Below, in pieces: positions 26,101 to 34,185 of a stretch of 41,470 nucleotides of DNA (positions are counted from its first letter, which is position 1; each line of letters begins with the position of its first letter). Origin of the DNA: Galactobacter sp052108535 (GTDB lineage: Bacteria > Actinomycetota > Actinomycetes > Actinomycetales > Micrococcaceae); NCBI GenBank assembly GCA_052108535.1, contig JBQDZM010000026.1:1-41470 (forward strand), read 5' to 3'. Position numbers and translations under genes: made by a program. The notes below the pieces were generated by a model. The model saw only the letters and a list, made by a program, of their open reading frames with translations. It did no database searches and had not been told where the DNA came from.

Positions 26101-28203
26101 CTTGTTGATCATGGCCTCGAAGCGATCATCGTGCGCGCGCAACGCCTGCAGCACGTCCCAGATGACCTTGTACTTCTTGTTGTCGTTCAGTGCGGTCTCT
26201 GGATCCTGGCCGCTGGGTACGGCGATGGGCAGGATGATGTAGCCGTATTCCTTGTTGGTGGTCGCGGATTTCCGCATCACGCGGCCCACGGCCTGCACCA
26301 CATCCACCTGCGAGTTCCGCGGGTTCAGGAAGAGGACGGCGTCCAAGCTGGGGACGTCCACGCCTTCGGTGAGGCACTTGGCGTTAGTGAGGATGCGGCA
26401 GGTTTCCGCACCCTCCTCCGTAGTGGGGACCGTCTCCTGCAGCCAGCGCAGCTTCTTCCCGCGTTCGGCGACCGAGAACGTGCCATCCACGTGCTCGGCC
26501 TGCATCCGCAGCTGGGCCGCGCCGGAACCCGACACGGACGGCCGGTGGGTGGACGGCGTGAGCCAGCCCGCGTCGTCGGGCATGGAACCCGCGTCGCTAC
26601 CACTGTCGGTGCCGTTGACGCTGAGTTCGGTGCTGACGCGCTCGAACTGCGCGGCCAGGGCCCGGGACTCCTTGATGTTGCGGGTGAACGCGACCGCCCG
26701 GTGCATGGGTGCGGTGTCCGTGACCGAGAGCCGTTCACCGTTGACGCCGCGCTTGGACAGCCCGTTCCAGCAGCCCACGATGCGGGCCACGTCGTCTAAG
26801 TTCATGTCCCCGTCCTCGGCCAGCAGGGACTGGAAGCTGGTGGCGATGGAGGACTCGTCCACGGCCAGGATCAGGACCTTGTAGTCGGCCAGATGTCCCT
26901 GGTCTACGGCCTTCCCGAAGCCCAAGTGGTGGAACTCTGGCCCGTAGATGTCCTCGTTGTCCATGGAGGCGAGCACCGTGCCGGATTGGTCGGCCTTGGC
27001 TTTGGAGTCCTCACCAAAGATCCGCGGCGTCGCCGTCATGTAGAGGCGCTTGGTCGCCTGGATGACGGTGTTGTCGTGGACCTTGACGAAGTTGGACTCA
27101 TCCACCCCTGCGATGGTGGCGCCGGTGGTGCGGTGGGCCTCGTCGCAGACGATCAGGTCAAAGTCGGGAAGAGCTCTCTCTCCGCTTACGTTTCGATGCT
27201 GGGCCGCGGCGATGACGTCGATGGACTGATACGTGGAGAAGACCACGTTGATGGTCTTGGCCTCGTCTGTGCTGGCGGCATGGCCCTGGTTGGCAAGGTG
27301 GAAGCGCTGAACCAACTTGTCCGCGTCCGTGGTGGCAGGGAAGCCCAGCTCGTGGGCGCGCATGTCCTCGTTAGCGCTCTTGCGGCCCACCGAGGTGTCG
27401 GAACAGACGGCGAACGGACGGATGGTGCTCTCAGCCTGGGCTGTCCACTCGTTCAGGGTCTGCTGAAGCAAAGCGATGGACGGGACCAGGAAGAGGACCG
27501 TGCCGCCGTGTGGCACAAGATCTTCCATGAGGCGTAGTGAGGTGAAGGTTTTGCCCGTGCCGCAGGCCATGATGAGCTTGCCGCGGTCGTGGAGTTCGAA
27601 ACCCTGTTTGACCGCCTCGATGGCCTCACGCTGATAGCCGCGCGGGTGCTTGTGCTGAGCCTTGGCTAGGTCATCCGGCTTATCGAAATCGAAAAGCGAC
27701 CAGTCGATTGACGAGTCCTCGAAGCCGTCCAGGCCGAAGAGCTGCGTCTCCTTGGTCTGGGTCTTCAGAGCAGCGTCCAGGTTCGGTGAGATGCCGCCAG
27801 CAGTATGAACGATCAGCCCCTGGGAGAAGTCCTTGGTGCCCAGCTGGGTGAAGAAGGAATCCACGGCCGACTTCTGAAGCGGGCGGGACGGGTCGTAGAA
27901 CTTCGCCTGAATCGCCGTGAGCTCACCGGTCGCCCGATCCTGTGCCACGAGATCCACACCGGTGTCCCTGCCTGTGCGGCCGGGCCACTCGTCCCAGAGC
28001 CACACGTTGGAGAACTCTTCGGCGAACTTCGGATCCAGCTGAAGGAAGCGCTTGAGCATTCGCTCGAACTTGACGCCCTTATCGTGTTCATTCGCGTTTC
28101 CGTAATACAAGCCGTCGAGGACTTCCGCGAAAGAGGTGTGAGTGTTCTCGGCTTCCGCTCGATCTGCACGTCGACGGGAAGAGTGAACAGGTGCGGATGA
28201 CAT
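23140..28203 (-). CDS. Type ISP-like single-chain restriction-modification enzyme
   Basis: A 1687-residue protein from ATG 28203 (an in-frame GTG at 28242 would add 13 residues). Domains in order: Mrr-like PD-(D/E)XK nuclease (about 60-140, GRDTGVDLV and AIQAKF), SF2 helicase with Walker A (ACGTGKT, about 213-219), DEAH (about 354) and MTATPRIF, a coupler, then an N6-adenine methyltransferase (DPFSGTGTF, about 952; NPPYS, about 1078) and a C-terminal target-recognition domain. This is the layout and size of Type ISP enzymes such as LlaGI/LlaBIII: one polypeptide that methylates one strand of its site, translocates and cuts. It reads against the conjugation genes and splits their two blocks. 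All key motifs appear intact. Confidence 0.9.
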   Translation of the reverse strand: MSSAPVHSSRRRADRAEAENTHTSFAEVLDGLYYGNANEHDKGVKFERMLKRFLQLDPKFAEEFSNVWLWDEWPGRTGRDTGVDLVAQDRATGELTAIQAKFYDPSRPLQKSAVDSFFTQLGTKDFSQGLIVHTAGGISPNLDAALKTQTKETQLFGLDGFEDSSIDWSLFDFDKPDDLAKAQHKHPRGYQREAIEAVKQGFELHDRGKLIMACGTGKTFTSLRLMEDLVPHGGTVLFLVPSIALLQQTLNEWTAQAESTIRPFAVCSDTSVGRKSANEDMRAHELGFPATTDADKLVQRFHLANQGHAASTDEAKTINVVFSTYQSIDVIAAAQHRNVSGERALPDFDLIVCDEAHRTTGATIAGVDESNFVKVHDNTVIQATKRLYMTATPRIFGEDSKAKADQSGTVLASMDNEDIYGPEFHHLGFGKAVDQGHLADYKVLILAVDESSIATSFQSLLAEDGDMNLDDVARIVGCWNGLSKRGVNGERLSVTDTAPMHRAVAFTRNIKESRALAAQFERVSTELSVNGTDSGSDAGSMPDDAGWLTPSTHRPSVSGSGAAQLRMQAEHVDGTFSVAERGKKLRWLQETVPTTEEGAETCRILTNAKCLTEGVDVPSLDAVLFLNPRNSQVDVVQAVGRVMRKSATTNKEYGYIILPIAVPSGQDPETALNDNKKYKVIWDVLQALRAHDDRFEAMINKLDVDRASNKTIDVIGVGGKGNTSAEDPTSASGFQDSLFSLARAKEWEDAIFARMVKKVGDKRYWEDWATDVKDIADRQVTRINAILTGDDPRPGQEFAGFLEGLRGNLNDGISESDAVDMLVQHLIAKPVFDALFEDYQFSRHNPVSQVMDSMLTVLDSYNLDSETGSLEEFYRSVRIRAEGIENAEGKQKIITELYERFFKLAFPKTAESLGIVYTPLPVVDFILRAVNDALTEHFGVGISDEGVHVLDPFSGTGTFTARLLQSGLIKPQDLARKYASELHANEILLMAYYIAAINIEATFHGLQIEAERARRAQAGEPSVPDDVLGSDIGYESFNGIVLTDTFQMTEDGDTLDEAVFTNNNERVVEQNALDIRVIVGNPPYSVGQTSGNDNNANLAYPTLDASIRDTYAARSTATNKNSLYDSYIRAIRWASNRVLTQDQGGVVCYVSNGGYIDGNTADGFRKTLTDEFHDIYVYNLRGNARSSGEMRRKEKDNVFGEGSKTTVAILLLIKKPGPVDQCTLHYKDIGDYLDRDTKLDHVANATLNTLDWDAITPNEAGDWINQRDENYETYTPIASKDKNETKTIFATQSGGLKTNRDAWVYNSSRPAVQRNVERMIEFYNAEVSRHASEGSPSDVKNFVDLDSTKMSWNATDFQRMERGTTYSINAAGFRDSVYRPFQKQAVYFDRQANERVYQLPGFFPTPDAKNIGFYINGTHAESIPAVLMTDLLPCLDMYGKGGKFFARYSYTKKEDSEAGTLFASSGTDDGADGPDGYARVDNITDWALHDYQATYGQDVSKDDVFFYVYALLHSTEYRQRYASDLKKQLPRIPRVEGRDNFAAFVAAGRELSALHIGYEDMEPYPLSETVLPGAPTDEYERFAVTKMKYGGKSGNWDKTTLKYNQWITLTGLPLEAQEYMLGSRSGVDWLVERYQVKTDKKSGIKNDPNDWPREHEQPRYIIDLIGQVVGLSLRTQQIVNGLPELGV

Positions 28204-28225
28204 GCGCTCATCTTCGCACGCAATC

Positions 28226-28242
28226 GGGGGACATACCGCCAC
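28226..28242 (+). repeat. GGGGACATACCG repeat, copy B (right flank of the RM gene)
   Basis: GGGGGACATACCGCCAC, 23 bp upstream of the RM start codon. The same 17 bases occur inside the primase gene at 36153-36169. On the minus strand it reads GGTATGTCCCC and could be part of the RM promoter. Confidence 0.6.
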
Positions 28243-28317
28243 GGCGCTACTGCACTTCGTGATTTCCTGCCTGCTGCATCATTGCTGCTGTCAGGGCGAA
28301 TGGGTCCGAGAACAGTC

Positions 28318-28349
28318 GGGGACAAATGGGGTGTTGCTGAGGCTTATTC
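28318..28349 (+). promoter_or_regulatory. Shared bipartite promoter motif, copy 4 (coupling ATPase)
   Basis: GGGGACA (28318-28324), a 19-bp spacer ending TGAGGC, and TTATTC (28344-28349). The gene's ATG is only 5 bp further on, so the transcript would begin at or near the start codon (leaderless). Confidence 0.6.
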
Positions 28350-28354
28350 AGGCT

Positions 28355-30475
28355 ATGAAGGCTCTGAACTTGGATGCTCAGCGCGAGCAGCTTGATGCGC
28401 TGCCTCGCCGTTCGTACTCTCCTGCGCTTGTGCCGTTGGTGTTTACCGGGGTGGCTGGGATCGGGGTGGTTGCCGTGTACATGTCCCAAGGCCCGGGCAA
28501 AGCCTGGTGGTTGGGTTCCATTGCCGCAGTGGTCCTGACGGTGTGGGTGGTGTTGTTGGTCCGCCGGTATCTGCGTAACCGGCTGGTCGATGACCTGATC
28601 ACGAATCTGGCGCGGGAGTTGGGGTGGGCGAAGCCGGGACGTTTGATTCTGCAATGTTCCCGGTGGAAGGGGTTCTTCCGCGGGTATCCCTCGAAGATCC
28701 TGGCCCGACATACTGCCAAGGAAATCCCCGACGACCTGGCCTGGCACCTGAAGCTGAAGACGGAAATCCGTCGGTTTCTCCCGGATGTGTCAATCTCCAT
28801 CAACGCCCATCCGCGTAAGCATCTGCTGTTGGTCATCCGTTGCGTCGCGCAGGCTCCAACCAGTGCCGATGAGGAGGAGACGGACACTCAGGTGCAGAAC
28901 GTTGCAGAGATTGTCGGTGCCCTCTTCGGTGAGGATGCAAGGGTTCAGATGGATCAGAACCCGGAGACGATGGCCCCGGTCAAGATCGAGGTGACGCATT
29001 CCAAGGGCAATGAGATGGCTCTGGTGTCGAGGCGGTCCCGTGTGGAGCGGGTGGTGGCAGCCCGGTTGCCGGGTGAATGGCGACCGAAGTGGGATCTGGT
29101 CAACGCCACGGTCACGTTCAGTCAGCGCGCACCGCTGCCCACACTGGTGACTCCCGGTGCCGAACATCAGCCTCGGGTGCAGTCTCACGCTGACTACATG
29201 GAGCTGCTGGTCCCGTTCGGGGAGACCGAGAACGGTGAAGTGGTGGGGTGGCGGCCAAAGAATCAGCCGCACATGCTCGTGGTGGGGCCCACCGGGGCTG
29301 GTAAGACCACGATCGAACACCAGGTCATTGAGCGCCTGGCGCAGGCCGGCTGTCGGATCTGGCTCTGTGACGGTAAGCGGGTGGAGTTCATGGGATTCCG
29401 CAACTGGCCCAACGTCGAGCTCATCGCGGCGAAGACCGAGCACAAGGCCTTCATGGTTAGGGCGTTCTACGAGGAAATGAATCGCCGCTACGACCTGATC
29501 GAATCCGGTCAGGTGCGCATCTCGGATCTGGAACCGATCTTCATGGTCGTCGACGAGGCCGCGACCCTCGTGACGCAGGTGAACATGTGGTTCGCCGAGA
29601 TAAAACCTAAGGGCGCCCGGTCTTCGAAGTCCCCGCTGATGGACTACATGGGCGACGTTGCCCGCCTGGGCCGTACCGCCAAGATGCACATGCTCGTCGG
29701 TCTGCAGCGCCCCGACGTGCGTTTCCTCGACGGTGAAATGCGAGACAACTTCGCCTGCCGCGCTTCGGCCGGCAAGCTCGGAGCAGACGGAGCCCAGATG
29801 ATGTGGGACAACCCCCGCACCGGTGCCGCGGCTAGCCCCGTCCCGGGCCGAGGCTGGGCGATGACCTCTGATGGTCGCATCGTCGAAACCCAGTTCTCCT
29901 ACGCGCCCAATCCTGATCCCTCCCGTGACGAGTACGAACCCGCCAAGGTCGCAGCAGTCATGCCCTCGGAGACCATCTACACCGCACAGCACATCGAAGT
30001 CCTCGACCCGGACCCCGTCGACCTCGACGGAGAGCCGGTGCTCTATGACTTCAACGACTACATGGGTGTGAAGATCCTCGATGGCCCCGACCCCAACTGG
30101 GGCACCCCCAACGACGTCACCACCACCGAACCCGACCCGAATCCGGAACCTGAGGAGCCCACTATGCCCACCACCGACACCATCGAGAACGCAGAGGCGA
30201 CCAGCGACGAGGAGCCCAACGTCCTCGATCCGGCAGCCGACACCCACGACACCCAAGTCCTGCAACTGGACCCTGTCCGTCTCACCCCAGGCGACCTCGC
30301 CCTCGTCGACGAAGCCCTGGACCTCTGGGCTGTCATCGACAACGTCCACGCCGAAGACACTGGCGTCGTCCTGGACTACCGCATGTACGACACCGGCGAA
30401 CCCGAATCCATGACCGTCGACGACTCCGACACCATCCCCACCCGCCGCCCCCTCCCCACCGACGAGAACTCCTAA
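28355..30475 (+). CDS. FtsK/TcpA-like conjugative coupling ATPase
   Basis: I start at ATG 28355; no good SD precedes it and the -10-like TTATTC is 5 bp away, consistent with a leaderless message. The 706-residue protein has two N-terminal membrane helices (about 25-70), a middle domain, and an FtsK/SpoIIIE motor: Walker A VVGPTGAGKTT (about 308-318), IWLCDGKR, Walker B IFMVVDEAATL (about 396-406) and LVGLQRPDVRF. The C-terminal about 130 residues are acidic and Pro-rich, perhaps a partner-binding tail. TcpA-type ATPases drive DNA to the transfer channel. It opens the second conjugation block. Confidence 0.88.
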   Translation: MKALNLDAQREQLDALPRRSYSPALVPLVFTGVAGIGVVAVYMSQGPGKAWWLGSIAAVVLTVWVVLLVRRYLRNRLVDDLITNLARELGWAKPGRLILQCSRWKGFFRGYPSKILARHTAKEIPDDLAWHLKLKTEIRRFLPDVSISINAHPRKHLLLVIRCVAQAPTSADEEETDTQVQNVAEIVGALFGEDARVQMDQNPETMAPVKIEVTHSKGNEMALVSRRSRVERVVAARLPGEWRPKWDLVNATVTFSQRAPLPTLVTPGAEHQPRVQSHADYMELLVPFGETENGEVVGWRPKNQPHMLVVGPTGAGKTTIEHQVIERLAQAGCRIWLCDGKRVEFMGFRNWPNVELIAAKTEHKAFMVRAFYEEMNRRYDLIESGQVRISDLEPIFMVVDEAATLVTQVNMWFAEIKPKGARSSKSPLMDYMGDVARLGRTAKMHMLVGLQRPDVRFLDGEMRDNFACRASAGKLGADGAQMMWDNPRTGAAASPVPGRGWAMTSDGRIVETQFSYAPNPDPSRDEYEPAKVAAVMPSETIYTAQHIEVLDPDPVDLDGEPVLYDFNDYMGVKILDGPDPNWGTPNDVTTTEPDPNPEPEEPTMPTTDTIENAEATSDEEPNVLDPAADTHDTQVLQLDPVRLTPGDLALVDEALDLWAVIDNVHAEDTGVVLDYRMYDTGEPESMTVDDSDTIPTRRPLPTDENS

Positions 30476-30495
30476 ACCGGAAAGGACCTACCCTC

Positions 30496-30777
30496 ATGGC
30501 CTACACCACTACTGAAGACGACACCTGGGACTGGTTCTGGCTACTGATCGTCGGCCTGTTCGTCTTACCCTTCAGCGTCATCTCCTCCACCGTGCGCAGC
30601 TGGCTCGTGGACCACCACATCCTCGTCCCCGCCAACGACGCCATCGTCGCCATCCACGCCTGGAACATCGGCCTGGACTGGCCACGCCTGCTGCTGGTTG
30701 CGTTCGTGTTCCTCACCGCGATTGCACTCACCGCCGCCGCAGTACGCCACCGCCGCGCCCGGGGTCTCACCCAATGA
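30496..30777 (+). CDS. Small two-helix membrane protein
   Basis: 93 residues, AAAGGA ribosome site 20 bp after the ATPase stop. An acidic N-terminus with DWFWLLIVGLFVLPFSVIS (helix 1, about 12-32), an extracytoplasmic loop and helix 2 (about 66-84) with a basic C-terminus (RHRRARG). No family recognised; the position behind the coupling ATPase suggests a partner such as a TcpB-like component. A perfect DnaA box is at 30793-30801, just downstream. Confidence 0.68.
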   Translation: MAYTTTEDDTWDWFWLLIVGLFVLPFSVISSTVRSWLVDHHILVPANDAIVAIHAWNIGLDWPRLLLVAFVFLTAIALTAAAVRHRRARGLTQ

Positions 30778-30872
30778 GCCACGGTGCCCGGGTTATCCAC
30801 ACCGCTGGAATCCGTACCCACCAATCGACCACACTAGAAACCAAACTCTGTCACCCAACCACCGGAGCAACC

Positions 30873-31631
30873 ATGCGACACCCCCTCACCCTCACCGCCG
30901 CGACCGCCTGCGCCGCCGCACTGCTCCTGACCGGTTGCACCAACACAGACGAGGACAAAGACCCCAACAACAGCGTCCAAAGCCCCGTCCACTCCGCCCC
31001 TGCCGGCTCCTCCGCGCCGACTGAGGAAAAGACCCCCAGCGCCGATGCCTCAACCTCAGCCAAACCCAGCAACTCAGCCGGCAACAACGAAGACGCGAAC
31101 CCAGCCAACATCATCTGGGGATCCAAACAGCGCATCATCCCCAAAACCGGCCCCATCAAACTCCCCGCCCCCAAAACCTCCGATGCCGCCCTGGAAACCA
31201 CTTTCCAAATCGTCCAGCGATACTCAAACGACTCCCAAACCATTCGGAACTCAGGTTCTACAGACATCAGCCGAGCGGAGCCCTACGTCACAGGCCGTCT
31301 CCTCGAACAGATCAAACTCGAAGCCAAAGAGTTCAAGAAACGGGAGATCCGCTCTACGGGAGATGTGAAGCTAGAACGCATCCTCGGCCAGCAAGACTCA
31401 TACGCTGGCACTGGGAAGGTCGTCGGCAAGGACGGCAAGAGCATCGCCACCAAATACTCCTCCGTCACCCTCAACCTCTGCGTCGACAATTCCGCAGTCA
31501 AAGTCACTGGAGATGTTGAGACGCCCAGTGAGACCAGGCGTGTTTTCACCGCGAAGAGTCAATACATCCCGACGACCAAGACGTGGACGCTGAGCGAGTA
31601 CAGGCCTGCCGAGAATGGTGCAACATGCTGA
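30873..31631 (+). CDS. Lipoprotein of unknown function
   Basis: The start is ATG 30873, preceded by GGAG; upstream in-frame starts would bury the signal peptide. The 252-residue product has a type II signal peptide with lipobox LTGC (Cys22), a Ser/Pro/Asp-rich linker (about 23-85) and a folded domain (about 90-250) of mixed strand and helix with an NTF2-like flavour (ALETTFQIVQRYSNDSQTIRNSG...). It overlaps the next gene by 7 bp. It sits in the second conjugation block and may form part of the cell-surface side of the channel. Confidence 0.78.
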   Translation: MRHPLTLTAATACAAALLLTGCTNTDEDKDPNNSVQSPVHSAPAGSSAPTEEKTPSADASTSAKPSNSAGNNEDANPANIIWGSKQRIIPKTGPIKLPAPKTSDAALETTFQIVQRYSNDSQTIRNSGSTDISRAEPYVTGRLLEQIKLEAKEFKKREIRSTGDVKLERILGQQDSYAGTGKVVGKDGKSIATKYSSVTLNLCVDNSAVKVTGDVETPSETRRVFTAKSQYIPTTKTWTLSEYRPAENGATC

Positions 31632-32650
31632 AACGACCAGTCACCTACCTCACCACCGCTGCACTCACCATCACCGCGCTCGCCGCAGGCACAACACCAG
31701 CCAACGCCGCACCAGCACCCGCCGCAGGCGGGGCCTCGTGCGTTGACATCATTTGTGGTGTCTGGGCTGACGCACCCGCTACCGGCGCGTCAGACGGTCA
31801 CAGCTCCTCTGGCGGCGCAGTGAGCGCCGCAAAGCCCGCCTCGGACAACAAAGGAAAGGGCAAAAGTAAGGGGTCCCGGACTCCTGGGCCCTTCGAGTGC
31901 CGCGACAGCGACAGCAAAAAAGACTGCGCGAATCGCAAAGCCTCCAAAGTCTCCTACGACGCGACAGTCGGTTGTTCGTGGAGACTGCAATCGCCGCAAG
32001 ATGCTCCTCCGGCGGGTAAATCTGCAACGGAGGGTGCTTGGTATGAGTGTGTGCCGCCAACCTTCGGTGCAATCAGAGAGGGCGGCGGTGAGGTGGGTAG
32101 TGTCATTCGTACTGAGTGGAGGTCTACTCCTCCTCGTGGGGTGACGAAGATCAGTCCTGGGCAGGCAGCGAAGCGTGTGGTTGAGAGCATGCAGTTCGAG
32201 CCGGTGGACATCGGTGTCAGCCCGGAGGTTCTCGGTGCTGACAAGTGGTACGTGGGGATGCCGATGTGGCTCTGGGCCAAGAACAAGGGCCAAGCCAATG
32301 TCACCGGTCCTATGACCAAGTCCGCTTCCGAAGGGGGTGTGAGCGTGAGGGCCACGGCCAAACTGGCCTCGATCACGTACAGGATGGGTGATGGCGGCAA
32401 GGTCATCTGTACCGGTGGCGGGACGCCCTACACCGCATCGAAGGGGAAGCAGCCCTCCCCAACTTGCGATTACCGGTACTCGAAGATGAGCCCCAACGAG
32501 GGCCAGGGAACCTACGAGATCACGGCGACCTCGAAGTGGAACGTGTCCTGGACTGCAGATGGCCAGTCTGGACAGATGCCCATGCAGGTTTCCTCGACAA
32601 CCTCTGTGCGCGTAGGTGAGATCCAGACCCTGAACGTCCCCTCCCACTGA
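31625..32650 (+). CDS. Secreted protein of unknown function
   Basis: ATG 31625 overlaps the lipoprotein stop (ATGCTGA). The 341-residue protein has a signal peptide (MLKRPVTYLTTAALTITALA...ANAAPAP), a Gly/Ser/Lys-rich linker (about 60-100) and a C-terminal all-beta-looking domain with several Cys (about 108-340), including repeated Trp/Tyr-Gly patterns. No family recognised. It is the last gene of this operon and is followed by a perfect hairpin terminator, so its link to conjugation is through operon membership only. Confidence 0.75.
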   Translation: MLKRPVTYLTTAALTITALAAGTTPANAAPAPAAGGASCVDIICGVWADAPATGASDGHSSSGGAVSAAKPASDNKGKGKSKGSRTPGPFECRDSDSKKDCANRKASKVSYDATVGCSWRLQSPQDAPPAGKSATEGAWYECVPPTFGAIREGGGEVGSVIRTEWRSTPPRGVTKISPGQAAKRVVESMQFEPVDIGVSPEVLGADKWYVGMPMWLWAKNKGQANVTGPMTKSASEGGVSVRATAKLASITYRMGDGGKVICTGGGTPYTASKGKQPSPTCDYRYSKMSPNEGQGTYEITATSKWNVSWTADGQSGQMPMQVSSTTSVRVGEIQTLNVPSH

Positions 32651-32668
32651 CCCTCCTCCTGCCTTACC

Positions 32669-32707
32669 TTCGGCGGTCGCAACCACTGCGTGGTTGCGAC
32701 CGCCGAA
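32669..32707 (+). terminator. Perfect 17-bp stem terminator
   Basis: TTCGGCGGTCGCAACCA (32669-32685) pairs perfectly with TGGTTGCGACCGCCGAA (32691-32707); loop CTGCG. It closes the coupling-ATPase operon 19 bp after the stop and lies 8 bp before the next promoter motif. Confidence 0.85.
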
Positions 32708-32714
32708 CACGTTT

Positions 32715-32750
32715 GGGGACAAATTGGCCAAGGAAGGGCTTGTTCTAGGT
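32715..32750 (+). promoter_or_regulatory. Shared bipartite promoter motif, copy 5 (kinase gene)
   Basis: GGGGACA (32715-32721), an 18-bp spacer (AATTGGCC...AAGGGC), then TTGTTC (32740-32745) and TAGGT. It ends 30 bp before the kinase ATG. Confidence 0.62.
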
Positions 32751-32780
32751 GAGAGCACTTCACCAACCCGGAGGTCAGGG

Positions 32781-34127
32781 ATGTGCAGGGATCACAGGCG
32801 CTGCCCGTTCAACACGTACAAACGCCGCAATCACAACGACAAACGACGCATGAACCGACGGATCCAAGCCCAACTTGATGAGTGGGAACCCCTGCAGCAG
32901 GGTCTGCCGACTAACGTCGGTGCTCTACCGATCGACCAGCGAAAACAGATCGCAGCTGAACACGGAGCGCCGCCCTGGGTCTTCCACCCCGACCCTGACG
33001 TCACTGTCGGGCAAGCAAGAAAAATAGCCCGGGCACGCCTGCTCAACGACGTCCATGATGAAGTCCCAGGGACGCTCCAGGACCCGGACGCGGTCGCGGT
33101 CGCAGGGAGCCTGCCAAACTCCAAGCGTCCTGCGACACAGCCTGATGCCGTGTCAGGTGTAGGAGGTCTCCCCCCAACACCGCCACCACCGGGGCGACCG
33201 AGTCCGTTCCCAGCCGACTCATCCAGTTCCTCAGAGTCTGCCTCGAACCACAACGAGAAGGCCGCGCCACCTTCACTAGACACGACACCACCGGCGGAAG
33301 GTGTTCCACGCCGAGGGCTCTCTCATGAACAACTGAACAAGATCACGACTGCGAAGGATCTCGACCAATCACATAAGGACCAAGTGGCTTTCCTGGTCTC
33401 CGGTGCAAGAGCTGACTCACCGATCGACCAGAAGCTCGCCGACGCGAAGTTTGGAACCGAACTTGACTTGGAAGACCAAGGCCACGCCAATACGACCCGT
33501 CGGTTCCCCATCGAGGGCGGCGAGGTCTACTTCAAATCCTTCAAAGCCGAAAACACGGCCCTTGCTGCACGTCTTGGGTTCCCGAATAGACAGCAACCCA
33601 TCCATGAAGTCGCCGCGTGGCAGATGGCCCAAGACCTCGGCCCCGAATACACACGCATCGTGGCACCCTGCGCGATGGTCGAGCACGAGGGCCAGTGGGG
33701 ATCCGCCTCGTGGGGAGCTGTCGGAAACGTCTGGAGGGACACCCCTATCCGGGCCCGCAGATCTGCGGTGAAGGATCCCGCGTTCCAACAACAGATGGTC
33801 GATGCGGCGTTCTTCGACACTCTCCTCGGAAACCGTGACCGCCACAAGGGCAACTACCTCGCTGATCACCGCGGGCTCCAACTCATCGACCATGGTTTCG
33901 CCTTCAACGCCGTTCATGAGCCCCAAGGGTCTGAGTTCGTCAGGACGCGATGGGCACTTGGCCGCCTTGCCTTGACTGATCGAGAGAAACAGGTTCTCGA
34001 CCGAGTCCTCGACACCAAGAATCCTCCAGAGGTTCTCCGTGCCCTGGAGAAGCCGCGGGCTGAGGCACTGCTGGCCCGGGCTAAGAAGATGCGCAGCTCG
34101 GGGATGGTCCTCAGCCCGCCGAAATGA
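32781..34127 (+). CDS. PI3K/HipA-like kinase with Cys-Arg N-terminus, candidate toxin/effector
   Basis: ATG 32781 follows GGAGG by 7 bp; 448 residues. The N-terminus begins MCRDHRRCPFNTYKRRNHND, basic with two Cys. A helical segment and a Pro/Ser-rich linker (about 125-175) follow. The C-terminal domain has a kinase-like order: GGEVYFKSF (candidate ATP Lys, about 251), HEVAAW (helix C Glu), GNRDRHKGN (catalytic loop, about 351-359) and LIDHGFAF (metal-binding Asp, about 369). The DRHxxN / IDHG pair is that of HipA-like and PI3/4-kinase-like enzymes. Protein or lipid phosphorylation is therefore expected; the target is unknown. HipA itself has a different N-lobe, and its antitoxin HipB is absent. 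Confidence 0.72.
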   Translation: MCRDHRRCPFNTYKRRNHNDKRRMNRRIQAQLDEWEPLQQGLPTNVGALPIDQRKQIAAEHGAPPWVFHPDPDVTVGQARKIARARLLNDVHDEVPGTLQDPDAVAVAGSLPNSKRPATQPDAVSGVGGLPPTPPPPGRPSPFPADSSSSSESASNHNEKAAPPSLDTTPPAEGVPRRGLSHEQLNKITTAKDLDQSHKDQVAFLVSGARADSPIDQKLADAKFGTELDLEDQGHANTTRRFPIEGGEVYFKSFKAENTALAARLGFPNRQQPIHEVAAWQMAQDLGPEYTRIVAPCAMVEHEGQWGSASWGAVGNVWRDTPIRARRSAVKDPAFQQQMVDAAFFDTLLGNRDRHKGNYLADHRGLQLIDHGFAFNAVHEPQGSEFVRTRWALGRLALTDREKQVLDRVLDTKNPPEVLRALEKPRAEALLARAKKMRSSGMVLSPPK

Positions 34128-34152
34128 GCCCTCGGCACAACACCCAACAAGT

Positions 34153-34169
34153 GCTAATCTGACATTAGC
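34153..34169 (+). promoter_or_regulatory. Inverted repeat GCTAAT-CTGAC-ATTAGC, candidate operator
   Basis: A perfect 6-bp inverted repeat with 5-bp centre lies 16 bp before the ATG at 34186. TCGGCA (34132-34137) and TAATCT (34155-34160), 17 bp apart, could be a weak promoter whose -10 falls within the repeat. This would let the two downstream genes be expressed separately from the kinase. Confidence 0.5.
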
Positions 34170-34185
34170 CATCTAGGAGGAAACC

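Noticed and set aside
32781..34127. Calling the kinase gene hipA
   Set aside because: Only the catalytic DRHxxN/IDHG core is shared; the HipA N-terminal subdomain and an adjacent HipB-type HTH antitoxin are absent.
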